Shown here: piece after piece, positions 42,096-51,624 of the stretch
Numbering within the stretch: the first letter of the stretch is position 1
Layout: each line of letters opens with the position of its first letter
Assembly: GCF_002844595.1 (NCBI RefSeq)
Contig: NZ_PJNW01000002.1
Coordinates: 620,001-684,000 of the forward strand
Source of the DNA: Pleomorphomonas diazotrophica
GTDB taxonomy: Bacteria > Pseudomonadota > Alphaproteobacteria > Rhizobiales > Pleomorphomonadaceae
Direction of reading: 5' to 3'
DNA: 64,000 nt
The notes under the pieces: model-generated
Seen by the model: the letters and a program-made list of their open reading frames with translations, nothing else
The model's database searches: none
What the model was told of the DNA's origin: nothing
Translations under genes and position numbers: made by a program

Positions 42096-43025
42096 GTGAC
42101 CTCCCAGACCATGTCTCCGACGGTCGACGTCGGACTGTCGCGCGTCAACGAGCGAGTCCTGCTCGCCATTGCCCTGGTTTTCGTGTCGACGCTGCTGTTC
42201 GCGGCCTGCGATGTCGGCGCGAAGTTCATCCAGCACGAAGCCAGCGCCGAGAAGATCGCCTGGTGGCGAAACCTCACCTACGTCATCGTCGCCTTGCCGT
42301 TTGCGCTTCGTCGCGTTGGAATGAGTGTCGTCAGGCCCGTGCATCCCTGGCTCAACATTCTGCGCGGACTGACGGCAATCTGCGGCACCATCCTGTTCCT
42401 GCTTGGCCTTCAGCATCAGAACATTCCGGACGCCACGGCAATTGCCTTCGTCTCGCCCGTGTTCGTTATGGCGCTGTCGATCGTCTTTCTTGGTGAGATC
42501 GTCGGTGTGCGACGCTGGCTGGCCGCCCTGGTCGGTTTCATTGGCGTATTGATCATCGTACAGCCGGGAACCTCGAGTTTTCACTATGCGTCCATCTTCA
42601 CGCTGGTCGCCGCCTTCGTTGGCGCCTTCTCGGCCATTCTGACGCGCAAGGCCGTCCGCGACAGCGCCGAAACGATGATGGTCTGGACGTCGGTGATCGG
42701 CGTCGTCGTCACGACAGTCCTGGTCTGGCGCGAGATTGGCCAGACCTCCTGGCATGAGGCCATATTCGGCTTGGCCGGCGGCCTGTTCTTCGCCTTGGGG
42801 CAGATCTGCTGCGTATTTGCCTACCGCATGGCGCCGGCGTCGCTGCTCGCCCCCTTCAGCTATGTGCAGATGATCTCCGCCACGGCTGTCTCCTATCTGG
42901 TCTGGGGCATCGTGCCCGGACTGGCGACCACTGTCGGCGCCTCGCTGATCGTGGCGAGTGGGCTCTACTCCCTGCATCGCGAGCGGCTGCGTACCCGTCA
43001 GCGGCTGGCCGGCCCGGAGCTGTGA
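42096..43025 (+). CDS. DMT-superfamily (EamA) transporter
   Basis: 309 residues with ten membrane helices in two EamA repeats, for example RGLTAICGTILFLLGLQHQN and DATAIAFVSPVFVMALSIVF near 95-130 and LGQICCVFAYRMAPASLLAP near 235 in the second repeat. Such proteins export metabolites or amino-acid derivatives, and the arrangement resembles RhaT/SAM-transporter-like alphaproteobacterial members. Start is either GTG at 42096 or ATG at 42111; neither has a clear ribosome site. Confidence 0.85.
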   Translation: MTSQTMSPTVDVGLSRVNERVLLAIALVFVSTLLFAACDVGAKFIQHEASAEKIAWWRNLTYVIVALPFALRRVGMSVVRPVHPWLNILRGLTAICGTILFLLGLQHQNIPDATAIAFVSPVFVMALSIVFLGEIVGVRRWLAALVGFIGVLIIVQPGTSSFHYASIFTLVAAFVGAFSAILTRKAVRDSAETMMVWTSVIGVVVTTVLVWREIGQTSWHEAIFGLAGGLFFALGQICCVFAYRMAPASLLAPFSYVQMISATAVSYLVWGIVPGLATTVGASLIVASGLYSLHRERLRTRQRLAGPEL

Positions 43026-43122
43026 GCGACCGGCGTTGGCCGGTTGCTTGCAGGGATCTCCCCGGCCACAATGGTCGCTGCCGACCGGTCGTCCCGACGG
43101 CCGCTCACTGGGAGACGCCAGG

Positions 43123-44883
43123 ATGGACATGTCGACGCCGGCCGGACAGCCGGCTGCCAGCGGGGAGCGCGTGCCGGCTGAGTTCGGTGCTGTCCGACGT
43201 AACGGAGTGATGAGCTTCCACCTGTGGGCGCCGAAGCAGGCGGGGGTGTCCCTTCTGATCGACGGTCGTGACCCGCTGCCGATGCGGCGCGAATCCGGCG
43301 GCAGGTTCACACTCATCACGGCAGCCCCGGTCGGCACACGCTACCGCTTCCTGCTGCCCGACGGCAGTACCGTGCCCGATCCGGCCAGCCGGTTCCAGCC
43401 CGACGACGTGCACGGGCCGAGCGAGGTCATGGCCTCCGATGCCTTTGACTGGTCCGATGCCAACTGGCGCGGCCTTCCATGGCATGAGGCGGTGATCTAC
43501 GAGCTGCATATCGGTACCTTTACGCCAGATGGCACCTTCCGCGCTGCAGCGGCAAAGCTTCCCTATTTGAAGTCGCTGGGCGTGACGGCGATCGAGGTGA
43601 TGCCCGTCGGCGATTTTCCCGGTCGCTGGAGCTGGGGCTATGACGGCGTGCTGCTATTCGCGCCGGACAGCTGCTACGGCCGGCCGGAGGACCTCAAGGC
43701 CTTCGTCGACCGGGCGCACTCGCTGGGCATCGCCGTGCTGCTCGATGTCGTCTACAATCACTTCGGCCCCGAGGGGAACTATCTGCCGTTGCTGGCCCCG
43801 GCCCACACGACGCGTCATGTGACCCCTTGGGGCGAGGCGGTCGACTACGGCCGGCGCGAGACGCCATCAATGCGCGACCTCGTGCTCGCCAATGTCCGCA
43901 TGTGGATCGGCGAGTTCCATCTCGATGGCCTCAGGATCGATGCCGCCCATGAAATAAGGGACTCGGAGCCGGGACATATCCTCACGGCGATCGCCGAGGC
44001 GGCGCGGATCGCAGGCGGCGGCCGGACGGTTCATCTGGTGCTGGAGAGCGCCAGGCTGGAGGCTGTGCGCGTGTCGGCGAAGGGAGCCTTCGACGGCCAG
44101 TGGAACGACGATCTCCATCACGCCCTCCACGCAGCCGTTACCGGCGAATCTGGTAAAGACTACGCCGACTATGCGGGACGGCCGGATGTTCTGGCGCGAG
44201 CGCTGGCCGAGGGATTTCAGGCCGGCCGCGGCAAGGGCGACAAGGAAGCACTGTCGCCGTCGGCGTTCGTCTCCTTCCTGCAAAATCACGATCAGATCGG
44301 CAATCGGGCCCATGGAGATCGCATCGGCACGCTGGCGCCGCTGAAGGCCAGGCGGGCGGCGGCCGCCGCCTATCTGCTGGCGCCCCAGATTCCGATGTTG
44401 TTCCAGGGCGAGGAATGGGCGGCCGCTACGCCGTTTCCTTTCTTTTCCGATCTTGCCCCGGCTTTCGCGTCGGCCGTACGGGACGGGCGGGTCGCTGCCT
44501 TCGAGGTGGATCCGGATGACCTGCTCGATCCTTTCGCTCCCCAGACCTTTGCCGCTGCGAAGCTCGACTGGAGCGAACAACGCCAGTCGCGACATGCCCG
44601 CGTGCTCGACTGGTACCGAGCCATTTTGCGCGTTCGCCGACGGGAGATTGCGCCGCTTGTCGTCGGCATCCGGCGTGCCGGCGCCTGGACTGTCGATGAC
44701 GGCGTGATCCGCATCCGATGGGAGGGAGAGGCCAAGGACCTGATGCTGACCCTCAACCTTGCCGCGGAACCGGCGCCGTTGTCCGCGCCGCCGAGGGGCA
44801 GGGTGATCTGGCAAGAAGGGCGGATCACCAACGGCCTTTGTCCGCCGTGGTTCGTCGCCTGGTCGGTGCGGCGGCGGGGGTAG
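43123..44883 (+). CDS. treZ: Malto-oligosyltrehalose trehalohydrolase TreZ
   Basis: 586 residues. N-terminal carbohydrate-binding-like domain (FHLWAPKQAGVSLLIDGRD near 27), then a GH13 barrel: AVIYELHIGTFTPDGTF near 123, DVVYNHFGPEGNY near 210, nucleophile Asp273 in LRIDAAHE, acid/base Glu308 in LVLESARL and Asp390 in QNHDQIGNR. Trehalohydrolases release trehalose from the maltooligosyl-trehalose made by TreY. No TreY or TreX gene lies in the window. The start at 43123 has GGGAG ten bases upstream. Confidence 0.9.
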   Translation: MDMSTPAGQPAASGERVPAEFGAVRRNGVMSFHLWAPKQAGVSLLIDGRDPLPMRRESGGRFTLITAAPVGTRYRFLLPDGSTVPDPASRFQPDDVHGPSEVMASDAFDWSDANWRGLPWHEAVIYELHIGTFTPDGTFRAAAAKLPYLKSLGVTAIEVMPVGDFPGRWSWGYDGVLLFAPDSCYGRPEDLKAFVDRAHSLGIAVLLDVVYNHFGPEGNYLPLLAPAHTTRHVTPWGEAVDYGRRETPSMRDLVLANVRMWIGEFHLDGLRIDAAHEIRDSEPGHILTAIAEAARIAGGGRTVHLVLESARLEAVRVSAKGAFDGQWNDDLHHALHAAVTGESGKDYADYAGRPDVLARALAEGFQAGRGKGDKEALSPSAFVSFLQNHDQIGNRAHGDRIGTLAPLKARRAAAAAYLLAPQIPMLFQGEEWAAATPFPFFSDLAPAFASAVRDGRVAAFEVDPDDLLDPFAPQTFAAAKLDWSEQRQSRHARVLDWYRAILRVRRREIAPLVVGIRRAGAWTVDDGVIRIRWEGEAKDLMLTLNLAAEPAPLSAPPRGRVIWQEGRITNGLCPPWFVAWSVRRRG

Positions 44884-44901
44884 CCCGCCGCCGTCTGAGT
44901 G

Positions 44902-46071
44902 TCACCGCGCAAGGCGCAGGATGTCGGCGATGGCGCGGCTGTCGAGCTTGACGAAATTGCCAAGCGTGCGGCGGTCTCCGTCGGTGCCTTTCTTTGCCAT
45001 CTCCTCGATGCGGTCATCGTGGATGCCGAGCGAGGCGAGCGTGGTGCCGAGGCCGATCTTGTGGAAGAAGGCCTCCAGCCGCGCGATGCCCTCGCGAGCG
45101 GTCGCCTCCTTGTCGAACACGTCGAGTTCGACATTCCAGACGCGTACCGCCCACTGCACGAAACGATCGATGTCGTGATGGAGGACGTATTTCATCCAGG
45201 CCGGGAAGACGACGGCGAGACCGGCGCCATGGGCGACGTCGTAGATGCCGGACACCTCGTGCTCGATGTCATGCGAGGCCCAGTCGCCGATGCGGCCGGT
45301 GTTGAGCAGGTTGTTGTGCGCGATGGTGCCGGCCCACATCAGTTCCGACCAGGCGTCGTAATCGTCGGGATCGGCCAGCACCTTCGGCGCCTGGGCGATC
45401 ACCGTTTTCATGGTCGCCTCGATCAGCCGGTCGGTGAAGGCGACATGCGTCACGTTGGTGAAATAGCGCTCCATCAGATGCGCCATGATGTCGGCGGCGC
45501 CGCAGGCCACCTGGAACGGCGGCAGCGTGACGCAGAGAGAGGGATTGAGGATGGAGAAGCGAGGGTAGAGGAACGGCCCGCCCACGGCGCGTTTCAGCCA
45601 GCCCTCCTCGTTGGTGATTACCGTGCCGTCACTCGATTCCGATCCGGCCGCCGGGATGGTCAGCACGGTGCCGATGGGCAGCGCATCGCTGGGCGATCCC
45701 TTTCCAATGTAGAAATCCCAGACGTCGCCATCGATGACGGCCCCCATGGCGATCGCCTTAGCCGAGTCGATGGCGCTGCCGCCGCCAACCGCCAGAATGA
45801 AGCCGAGCCCGTGCTGCTTGCAGAGGCGAACACCCTCGTGAACGAGGGAGAGACGCGGGTTCGGCTTGACGCCGCCAAGCTCAATCCATTCGACACCGGC
45901 TGCCTTGAGCGAGGCGCAGACGCGATCATAAAGGCCGGATGCCTTGATCGAGCCGCCGCCATAGTGGAGCAGAATCTTGCGGCTGTAGCGCGCCGTCTCG
46001 ACGCCCACGGTCGTCTCGGTATCTCGGCCGAAGACGATCTTGGTCGGATTGAGGAAGGTGAAGTTCTCCAT
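44902..46071 (-). CDS. Iron-containing alcohol dehydrogenase (butanol dehydrogenase BdhA/YqhD type)
   Basis: 389 residues of the group III alcohol dehydrogenase family. Dinucleotide site ILAVGGGSAIDSAKAIA near 92, metal ligands in ACGAADIMAHLMERYF near 190, HDIEHEVSG near 265 and DVAHGAGLAVVFPAW near 278. Reduces aldehydes or oxidises alcohols with NAD(P)H in the cytoplasm. It lies 96 bases downstream of the MDR oxidoreductase on the same strand, likely one transcript controlled by the divergent LysR protein. Confidence 0.92.
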   Translation of the reverse strand: MENFTFLNPTKIVFGRDTETTVGVETARYSRKILLHYGGGSIKASGLYDRVCASLKAAGVEWIELGGVKPNPRLSLVHEGVRLCKQHGLGFILAVGGGSAIDSAKAIAMGAVIDGDVWDFYIGKGSPSDALPIGTVLTIPAAGSESSDGTVITNEEGWLKRAVGGPFLYPRFSILNPSLCVTLPPFQVACGAADIMAHLMERYFTNVTHVAFTDRLIEATMKTVIAQAPKVLADPDDYDAWSELMWAGTIAHNNLLNTGRIGDWASHDIEHEVSGIYDVAHGAGLAVVFPAWMKYVLHHDIDRFVQWAVRVWNVELDVFDKEATAREGIARLEAFFHKIGLGTTLASLGIHDDRIEEMAKKGTDGDRRTLGNFVKLDSRAIADILRLAR

Positions 46072-46167
46072 TGCGTTTCTCCCGGCTGCCGGCGGTCCTT
46101 GTCGGCGGACGGCGCGGCCTTGGGCGCAACCTAAGCGCCCGAGGCGACTGACACAACGGGGAAGGCA

Positions 46168-47193
46168 TCATGCGAGTTCGATGACGATCTTGCCGAACGG
46201 TCCTTCGTCGAGCCGGTCGAAGGCTGCAGGCAGGTCGGCGAGGGAAAACCGGCTGTCGATCACCGGCTTCAGCCGGTCGGCGTCGATGGCGCGCAGCATC
46301 TCGTCAAAGGCGCGGCGGTGGCCGACGGCTATGCCCTCGACGGTGAGGCGCTTGCGGGCGAGATGCAAGCCATTGCCGGTAATATCGGTCCCAGCGATCT
46401 GGCCGATCAGCGAGACATGGCCACCCGGCGCCGCGGCGTCGAGCGACAGGGCAAAGTTGGCGCCGCCGATTGTCTCCAGCACGTGATCGGCACCGCGGCC
46501 GTGCGTCAGGCACCTGACCTCGGCCGCGAGATCGGGCGTGTCGCGCCTCAGCAGGTGGTCGGCGCCCAGCTTGCGAGCGGCGGCGAGCTTGTCGACCGAG
46601 GACGACGTGACGATGACGCTGGCGCCGAGCAGCTTGGCGAACTGCAGGCCGAACAAGGCGACGCCACCGGTACCATGGATCAACACGCTGTCGCCGGGCC
46701 TGAGGCGGCCGCGCTCGATCAGCGCATACCAGGCGGTCAAAGCGGCGATCGGCAGGGTCGATGCCTCGGCATCATCGAGGGTGTCGGGTGATCTTGCCAG
46801 CGCGTAAGCGGGCCGGACGACATACTCGGCAAGGGCGCCGGGCAGGGCGGGACTGCGGAAACTCGGCGCAAGCGGCAGGTTCGGGGTCGGCGCGGCTCCG
46901 TCGAACCAGTCGGGTGCGACGGTGCTCACCACGCGGTCGCCACGCCGAAAGCGCGTCACGCCGTCGCCGACGTCCTCGACGATCCCGGCAAAATCGGTGG
47001 CCGGAATGATCGGCTCCTGTGGCGTGAGGCCAACGCTGCCTTCGAGCACCAACTTGTCGCGGTAGTTGAGCGAGGCTGCCGTGACCTTCACCAATACCTC
47101 GCCGGCGTAAGGAATGGGCTTGGGAGCGGTGACGAAGCTGAGGCTGCCACGGCCGGTGCCCGTCTGGCGCCAATGACGAATGATGGAGTTCAT
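46168..47193 (-). CDS. MDR-family NAD(P)-dependent alcohol dehydrogenase / quinone oxidoreductase
   Basis: 341 residues. N-terminal GroES-like domain (ATDFAGIVEDVGDGVTRFRR near 65) and a Rossmann domain with VLIHGTGGVALFGLQFAK near 172. The catalytic zinc Cys/His set of true alcohol dehydrogenases is not evident: SLNYRDKLVLEG replaces the C-x-H region, indicating a zinc-free reductase. Divergent from the LysR gene with a 121-base gap. Confidence 0.87.
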   Translation of the reverse strand: MNSIIRHWRQTGTGRGSLSFVTAPKPIPYAGEVLVKVTAASLNYRDKLVLEGSVGLTPQEPIIPATDFAGIVEDVGDGVTRFRRGDRVVSTVAPDWFDGAAPTPNLPLAPSFRSPALPGALAEYVVRPAYALARSPDTLDDAEASTLPIAALTAWYALIERGRLRPGDSVLIHGTGGVALFGLQFAKLLGASVIVTSSSVDKLAAARKLGADHLLRRDTPDLAAEVRCLTHGRGADHVLETIGGANFALSLDAAAPGGHVSLIGQIAGTDITGNGLHLARKRLTVEGIAVGHRRAFDEMLRAIDADRLKPVIDSRFSLADLPAAFDRLDEGPFGKIVIELA

Positions 47194-47314
47194 GTTCGGT
47201 CCTTCCGACGTTCAAGGGATTGCCTTCGATGACCGGAACACTATCGTAGCGTCAGGAGAGCCGGTGGCGATAAGTTGTCGGCTGTTTGGTTCCTGAAATT
47301 CTACAGAGGCGGAC

Positions 47315-48271
47315 ATGCGCGACTCGCTGGACGACATTGCGGTTTTTGTGGAAGCGGCGGAAGCCGGAGGCTTCGCCGCAGGGGCGGCGCGCCTAAACCT
47401 GACACGGTCGGCGGTCGGCAAGGCCGTTGCCCGCCTTGAGGCGAGGCTCGGGGTGCGCCTCTTTCATCGCACGACGCGGCTGCAAAGCCTGACCGAGGAT
47501 GGCGAGGCGTTCTTTCATCACTGCCGACGAGCCTTGGCGGAAATCCGGGCCGGTCATGCATTGATCGAGACCGGCCGGCAGGCGGTCAGCGGCCGGTTGC
47601 GCGTGTCGGTGCCTCTGTCCTTCGGCCGGCGGTGCGTGGCGCCGATCCTTCTGGCTCTGGCCCGACGTCATCAGGGTCTGTCGCTGGAGATCGACTTTTC
47701 CGACCGGCCGGTCGACCTCGTGGAGGAGGGGTTCGATCTCTCGGTTCGCACTGGCCGGATTGGCGACAGCGGCAGCCTCATGGCGCGGCTCCTGATGCGA
47801 CAGCGGATGATGCTGGTGGCCGCACCAGACTATCTCGAACGGCGCGGCACGCCTGCCAGCCTTGAGGATCTCGCGCTGCATGACTGCATCGTCTATCGCC
47901 GGCAGGGGCGCAATGAGCGCTGGCGTTTTCCCGACGAGAGCGGCGGTCTGCGCGAGCTTGTGGTGGACGGGCGCATCGGCGCCGACGACATCGAGACGAT
48001 CAACGAAGCGGCTCTATCCGGATTCGGAATCGCCTATCTGCCCTGCTGGCTGGTGCAGGAGGAGGTTACCGGCGGGCGCCTCGTCGGCTTACTTACGTCA
48101 TCGACCGAGGGTCGACGCGCCGACATTCACGCCGTTTGGCCGAAGGCCCCCTATTTGCCCACCCGCGTCCGCGCCGCCATTGACGCGCTCGCCGCCGAAT
48201 TGCCGGGCAGGGCGGTGCCGCAAGCTCAGGACGTGCGGACAGGAGCCAACTTGTCGACGATCTTGCTGTAA
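47315..48271 (+). CDS. LysR-family transcriptional regulator
   Basis: 318 residues: helix-turn-helix about 17-60 (EAGGFAAGAARLNLTRSAVG, KAVARLEARLGVRLFHRTTR) and an effector domain from about 90 with VEEGFDLSVRTGRIGDSGSL. Likely controls the divergent oxidoreductase pair. Its last 46 bases overlap the 3' end of the convergent GGDEF-EAL gene in coding sequence. Confidence 0.9.
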   Translation: MRDSLDDIAVFVEAAEAGGFAAGAARLNLTRSAVGKAVARLEARLGVRLFHRTTRLQSLTEDGEAFFHHCRRALAEIRAGHALIETGRQAVSGRLRVSVPLSFGRRCVAPILLALARRHQGLSLEIDFSDRPVDLVEEGFDLSVRTGRIGDSGSLMARLLMRQRMMLVAAPDYLERRGTPASLEDLALHDCIVYRRQGRNERWRFPDESGGLRELVVDGRIGADDIETINEAALSGFGIAYLPCWLVQEEVTGGRLVGLLTSSTEGRRADIHAVWPKAPYLPTRVRAAIDALAAELPGRAVPQAQDVRTGANLSTILL

Positions 48272-50862
48272 ACCTGGATCGGGGCCGGCCGGCCGATAAT
48301 GTAGCCTTGGATCTCCGGGCAGTGTTCCTGGGCAAGGAAGCTCCGCTGCTCCTCGGTCTCGACGCCCTCGGCGATGACCGGAATACCGAGGCCCCGGCAG
48401 AGGCCGATGACCGCTCGAATGATGGTCGTCGCCTGTTCGGTGCGGCCGATCGCCTGGATGAAGCTCTTGTCGATCTTGATCTTGTCGAAGGGAAAGGCCT
48501 GCAGATAGGACAGCGAGGAGTATCCGGTGCCGAAGTCGTCCATGGCGATGCGAACTCCCATCGCCTTGATCCGCCGGAGGAGGCCGACGATATGGGCGAA
48601 GTCGCCGAGCAGGATGCCTTCGGTGATCTCGAGCTCCAGCCTCGACGGCGGCAGGCCGGTATCGATAAGCGTTTGCTGGATGAGCTGCGGCAGCTCGCCG
48701 TGCTGAAACTGGATCGGCGACAGGTTGACGGCCACCGTGAGCGGATGGGTCCAGCCGGCGGCCGTGCGGCAGGCCTCCTTCAGCACCCAGGCTGACATGT
48801 CGAGAATGAGATTGGATTCCTCGGCCAGCGGAATGAACTCATCCGGCGAGACGGCGCCGCGCGTCGGATGGGTCCAGCGCATCAACGCCTCGAAGCCGAA
48901 GATGCGTCCGTTGATTTCGGCTTGTGGCTGGAAGTGAAGGGAGAGTTCGCCGTTGCGCAGCGCGTGGCCGAGGTCGGCCTGCAGCACCCAGCGGTCGCGA
49001 ATGACCTGATCGGCCTTGGACTCGTAGACCCGGACCTGGCCGCGCGCCTCCGACTTGACATGGTAGAGCGCTGCGCCGGCGTTGGCGAGCAACAGGGAGC
49101 CGCTGTCGCCATCGAGTGGGTAGGTGGCGACGCCGATGCTGATTCCCACCCGGATGGCCTTGTTGTCGACCATTATGTCGTCGGCGAAAACACTCTGCGC
49201 CAGTGCCGCCAGCCGTCGCGATGCGTTCGGCTGGTCCGGATCGTTGGAGATCACCACGAACTCGTCGCCGCCCGGCCGGAAGACGAGGCCTGCGCCGGCG
49301 ATGTCGACCAGGCGTCGGGCCGCCTCCTTCAACACCTGGTCGGCAACCGTGTGGCCGTAAAGGTCGTTGAGCGTCTTGAAACGATCGATGTCGACGCTGA
49401 GAAGGCCGAAGCGCGCCTGCGTCGCCGTGGCGGCGAAGATGCCGTCGGCGAGGCGCACCATCATGGCCTCCCGGTTCGGCAAGCCGGTGAGCGCATCGTG
49501 CTGGGTCAGGAAGGCGATCCGTTCTTCGGCGCGCCGCTTTTCGGTAACGTCCATCGTCACGCCAACGATGAAGCGCGGCGATCCATCGGCGTTGCGGACC
49601 ACCATGCGCGTGACTGTAACGAGACGCGTGCCGTTGGGAGTCGAAATCGTCTCGGAAGCGGTCATCTGCCGGATGCCACTCGCCAATATTTCATCTTCGT
49701 CCGCCTCGGCGGCAATCGCCACCCGCTCGCCGAAAATCTCGCGGGCGCTCTGGCCGATGAAGTCTTCGCGTCGACATCCGAAAAGGAGTTCGCCGGCCCG
49801 ATTGAGCAGAATATACTTCCGGGTGGTAGGGTCCTTGGCAAACACCGCGGCCGGCACGTTCTCGATGATCGTATCGAGAAACTCCCGCGTGGCTTCCAGT
49901 TCATCCGTGGCGCGCTTGCGCTCGGTGACGTCGATCGCGGTCACCAGGACAGCTTGTCGGCCATTGTGGATCTGCTGCCGCGTGAACACCTCGACATCGA
50001 TCTCGGTGCCGTCCGCCTTGAGATGCCGGAACAGGCGATTGCCGGTTTGCGAGTCGATCCAGTTGCGGATCGAGTCCAGCGTTTCGGTCCGGAAGCGTTG
50101 AGGACGAATGTCCAGGACGCTCATGGTCATGAACTGATGGACGGTGTAGCCGTAGCGGGCGACCGCGGCGCGATTGACCGCCAGAAACCGCAAGGTCTCG
50201 AAGTCGAACAGATACATGGGAACCGGGCTGTCCTCGAACAGCAGCCGAGACGCCGCCTCCCGCCGCTTGAGGTCGCTGATGTCGATGCGGATGCCGACCC
50301 GACCGCCATCTGTCGTGCGATGTTCCTCTACTCGGATCCAGCGGCCGTCGGCACGATGCTGCTCCTCCACGCTGCTCGGAAGGGTATGCCGTTCCAGACG
50401 GTCCCTGAGCCAGTCCTCCTCGCGTCCGAGCGCATCGATATAGGCTCCGCGCTCAAGACCACGACGCAACAGCGCCTCGAAACTGAGCCCTTGCGCAATA
50501 AAGCCATCGAGTTCGGGATAAAAGTCCAGATAGCTTCTGTTCCAGAGGACGATGCGGTCTTCCTCGTCGAAAACGGCAATGCCCTCCATCGCCGCGTCGA
50601 GCGCGGCGTTCACCGGATTGCTCCGGTCATCCCGCCCGGGGCGCAATGCAACGGTTGCAGCGAAGGCTTCCCGCCCTGCGGTCTCCAAGTTTTCATAGGT
50701 CGAGCCAACCGCCTTCAGCAGCGCGACGATGTCGATGTTCCCATCGGGACGTGTCGCATCGGCAACCTGGCGGGCCAACATGTCGCCCGTTCCGCCGATT
50801 CCGTTCTGTGGTTCGAGCCTGGCATCCGAACCACGGCTCGCATCATTCTCCCGATCGGACAT
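48226..50862 (-). CDS. PAS-GGDEF-EAL cyclic-di-GMP signalling protein
   Basis: 878 residues, no transmembrane segment. Two or three PAS domains occupy about 85-450 (DAAMEGIAVFDEEDRIVLWN, LLFEDSPVPMYLFDFETLRF, TIIENVPAAVFAKDPTTRKY). The diguanylate cyclase domain keeps GGDEF near 530 (VFRPGGDEFVVI). The phosphodiesterase domain keeps FEALMRW near 656, EITEGILLGDF, DDFGTGYSS, KIDKSF and EGVETEEQ, so both activities may be intact. The ATG at 50862 is preferred to a TTG at 50889. It may link environmental sensing to motility, given the flagellar block nearby. Confidence 0.92.
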   Translation of the reverse strand: MSDRENDASRGSDARLEPQNGIGGTGDMLARQVADATRPDGNIDIVALLKAVGSTYENLETAGREAFAATVALRPGRDDRSNPVNAALDAAMEGIAVFDEEDRIVLWNRSYLDFYPELDGFIAQGLSFEALLRRGLERGAYIDALGREEDWLRDRLERHTLPSSVEEQHRADGRWIRVEEHRTTDGGRVGIRIDISDLKRREAASRLLFEDSPVPMYLFDFETLRFLAVNRAAVARYGYTVHQFMTMSVLDIRPQRFRTETLDSIRNWIDSQTGNRLFRHLKADGTEIDVEVFTRQQIHNGRQAVLVTAIDVTERKRATDELEATREFLDTIIENVPAAVFAKDPTTRKYILLNRAGELLFGCRREDFIGQSAREIFGERVAIAAEADEDEILASGIRQMTASETISTPNGTRLVTVTRMVVRNADGSPRFIVGVTMDVTEKRRAEERIAFLTQHDALTGLPNREAMMVRLADGIFAATATQARFGLLSVDIDRFKTLNDLYGHTVADQVLKEAARRLVDIAGAGLVFRPGGDEFVVISNDPDQPNASRRLAALAQSVFADDIMVDNKAIRVGISIGVATYPLDGDSGSLLLANAGAALYHVKSEARGQVRVYESKADQVIRDRWVLQADLGHALRNGELSLHFQPQAEINGRIFGFEALMRWTHPTRGAVSPDEFIPLAEESNLILDMSAWVLKEACRTAAGWTHPLTVAVNLSPIQFQHGELPQLIQQTLIDTGLPPSRLELEITEGILLGDFAHIVGLLRRIKAMGVRIAMDDFGTGYSSLSYLQAFPFDKIKIDKSFIQAIGRTEQATTIIRAVIGLCRGLGIPVIAEGVETEEQRSFLAQEHCPEIQGYIIGRPAPIQVYSKIVDKLAPVRTS

Positions 50863-51290
50863 CAAGATCGAGTGCTCCCTTGGGAACAATGGATTATCCG
50901 GTTGCCTAGATGAAATGGAGGCCGGCCGCCGAACCCGCGGCTTGTCGATGCAAACTTGAGAATCGAACCATGGCCGTGTCCCAAATCACAGGTGGTTGTA
51001 TCAATGTGCCGGGCGCTTGAGCTTTCGTCGAGTGGAATGGCGCCGATTGAGACGATTTGCCATTTGCGCCGGGTTCTTTGAAAGATTTTGATCTCGCGCG
51101 ACTTGTTTGCAACCTCGGCGGGTATCGAAGAATTCTCTTTTCTTCCCAGGCAATCCATTCCTCATTCTTCTTTACGTGGCAATCTATTCATGTGAAATCA
51201 GTTAGGTAAATCATAATAAGCATGCCGTTTGGTGCATATGTTCACTGCTTTAGTGCTTTCATTGTTTCCTTTTTCTTGTGGCAATCGTTT

Positions 51291-51312
51291 ACATCGTGAA
51301 TGAGGACGATGT
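51291..51312. repeat. 7-base inverted repeat in the AT-rich gap
   Basis: ACATCGT (51291-51297) and ACGATGT (51306-51312) around GAATGAGG. Could be an operator or a small terminator; no adjacent gene end supports the latter. Confidence 0.35.
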
Positions 51313-51492
51313 TTGCCAGATGGGACCCGGGTCGAGCTATCCGATGTCTTCGCGACCGCTAAGTTGACCTGACAGCGTCGCTCTTGTTCTCCCACTCGGC
51401 AGCACTCATCGTCAGACAGGGGGAGCCGAAAAGACGCTCCGAAAAACAGCCTGTCCTGAGATGGAAATTGCCTTTCTCGCCTCCGCAATGAA

Positions 51493-51541
51493 ATTCCAGA
51501 ACTGTCGCGTAAGCCCGGGACATGCTGGAATGATTTTCGGT
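51493..51541 (+). promoter_or_regulatory. Stem-loop in the metY leader
   Basis: ATTCCAG (51493-51499) pairs with CTGGAAT (51535-51541), enclosing 35 bases that include a GC-rich stretch. It ends 83 bases before the metY start and may be a methionine-related leader element or a protein operator. Confidence 0.35.
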
Positions 51542-51624
51542 AACGAGACGGAGAGTGGAAAATCCTTCTCTGCGTTCAAGGGCGCCAAGGCGAGCGCCGC
51601 ACGATCGAGCTGGGAGACAATTTC

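Larger units (their letters stand above)
50863..51624 (+). other. 762-base intergenic region with an AT-rich core upstream of metY
   Basis: No convincing gene. The segment 51100-51290 is clearly AT-richer than the rest of the window, suggesting a decayed insertion or a regulatory region. Two inverted repeats occur: 51291-51312 and 51493-51541. A SAM-II riboswitch, common before sulfhydrylase genes in alphaproteobacteria, was looked for and not recognised. Confidence 0.5.

Noticed and set aside
48868-50913. 681-codon open frame on the plus strand opposite the PAS-GGDEF-EAL gene
   Set aside because: No recognisable domain and no ribosome site, whereas the opposite strand has intact GGDEF and EAL motifs.
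51198-51488. 96-codon minus-strand frame in the AT-rich gap before metY
   Set aside because: No domain, no ribosome site and amino-acid content unlike the rest of the window; kept as intergenic.
51300-51624. SAM-II riboswitch before metY
   Set aside because: The conserved core of that motif could not be found by eye; only a generic stem-loop is visible.
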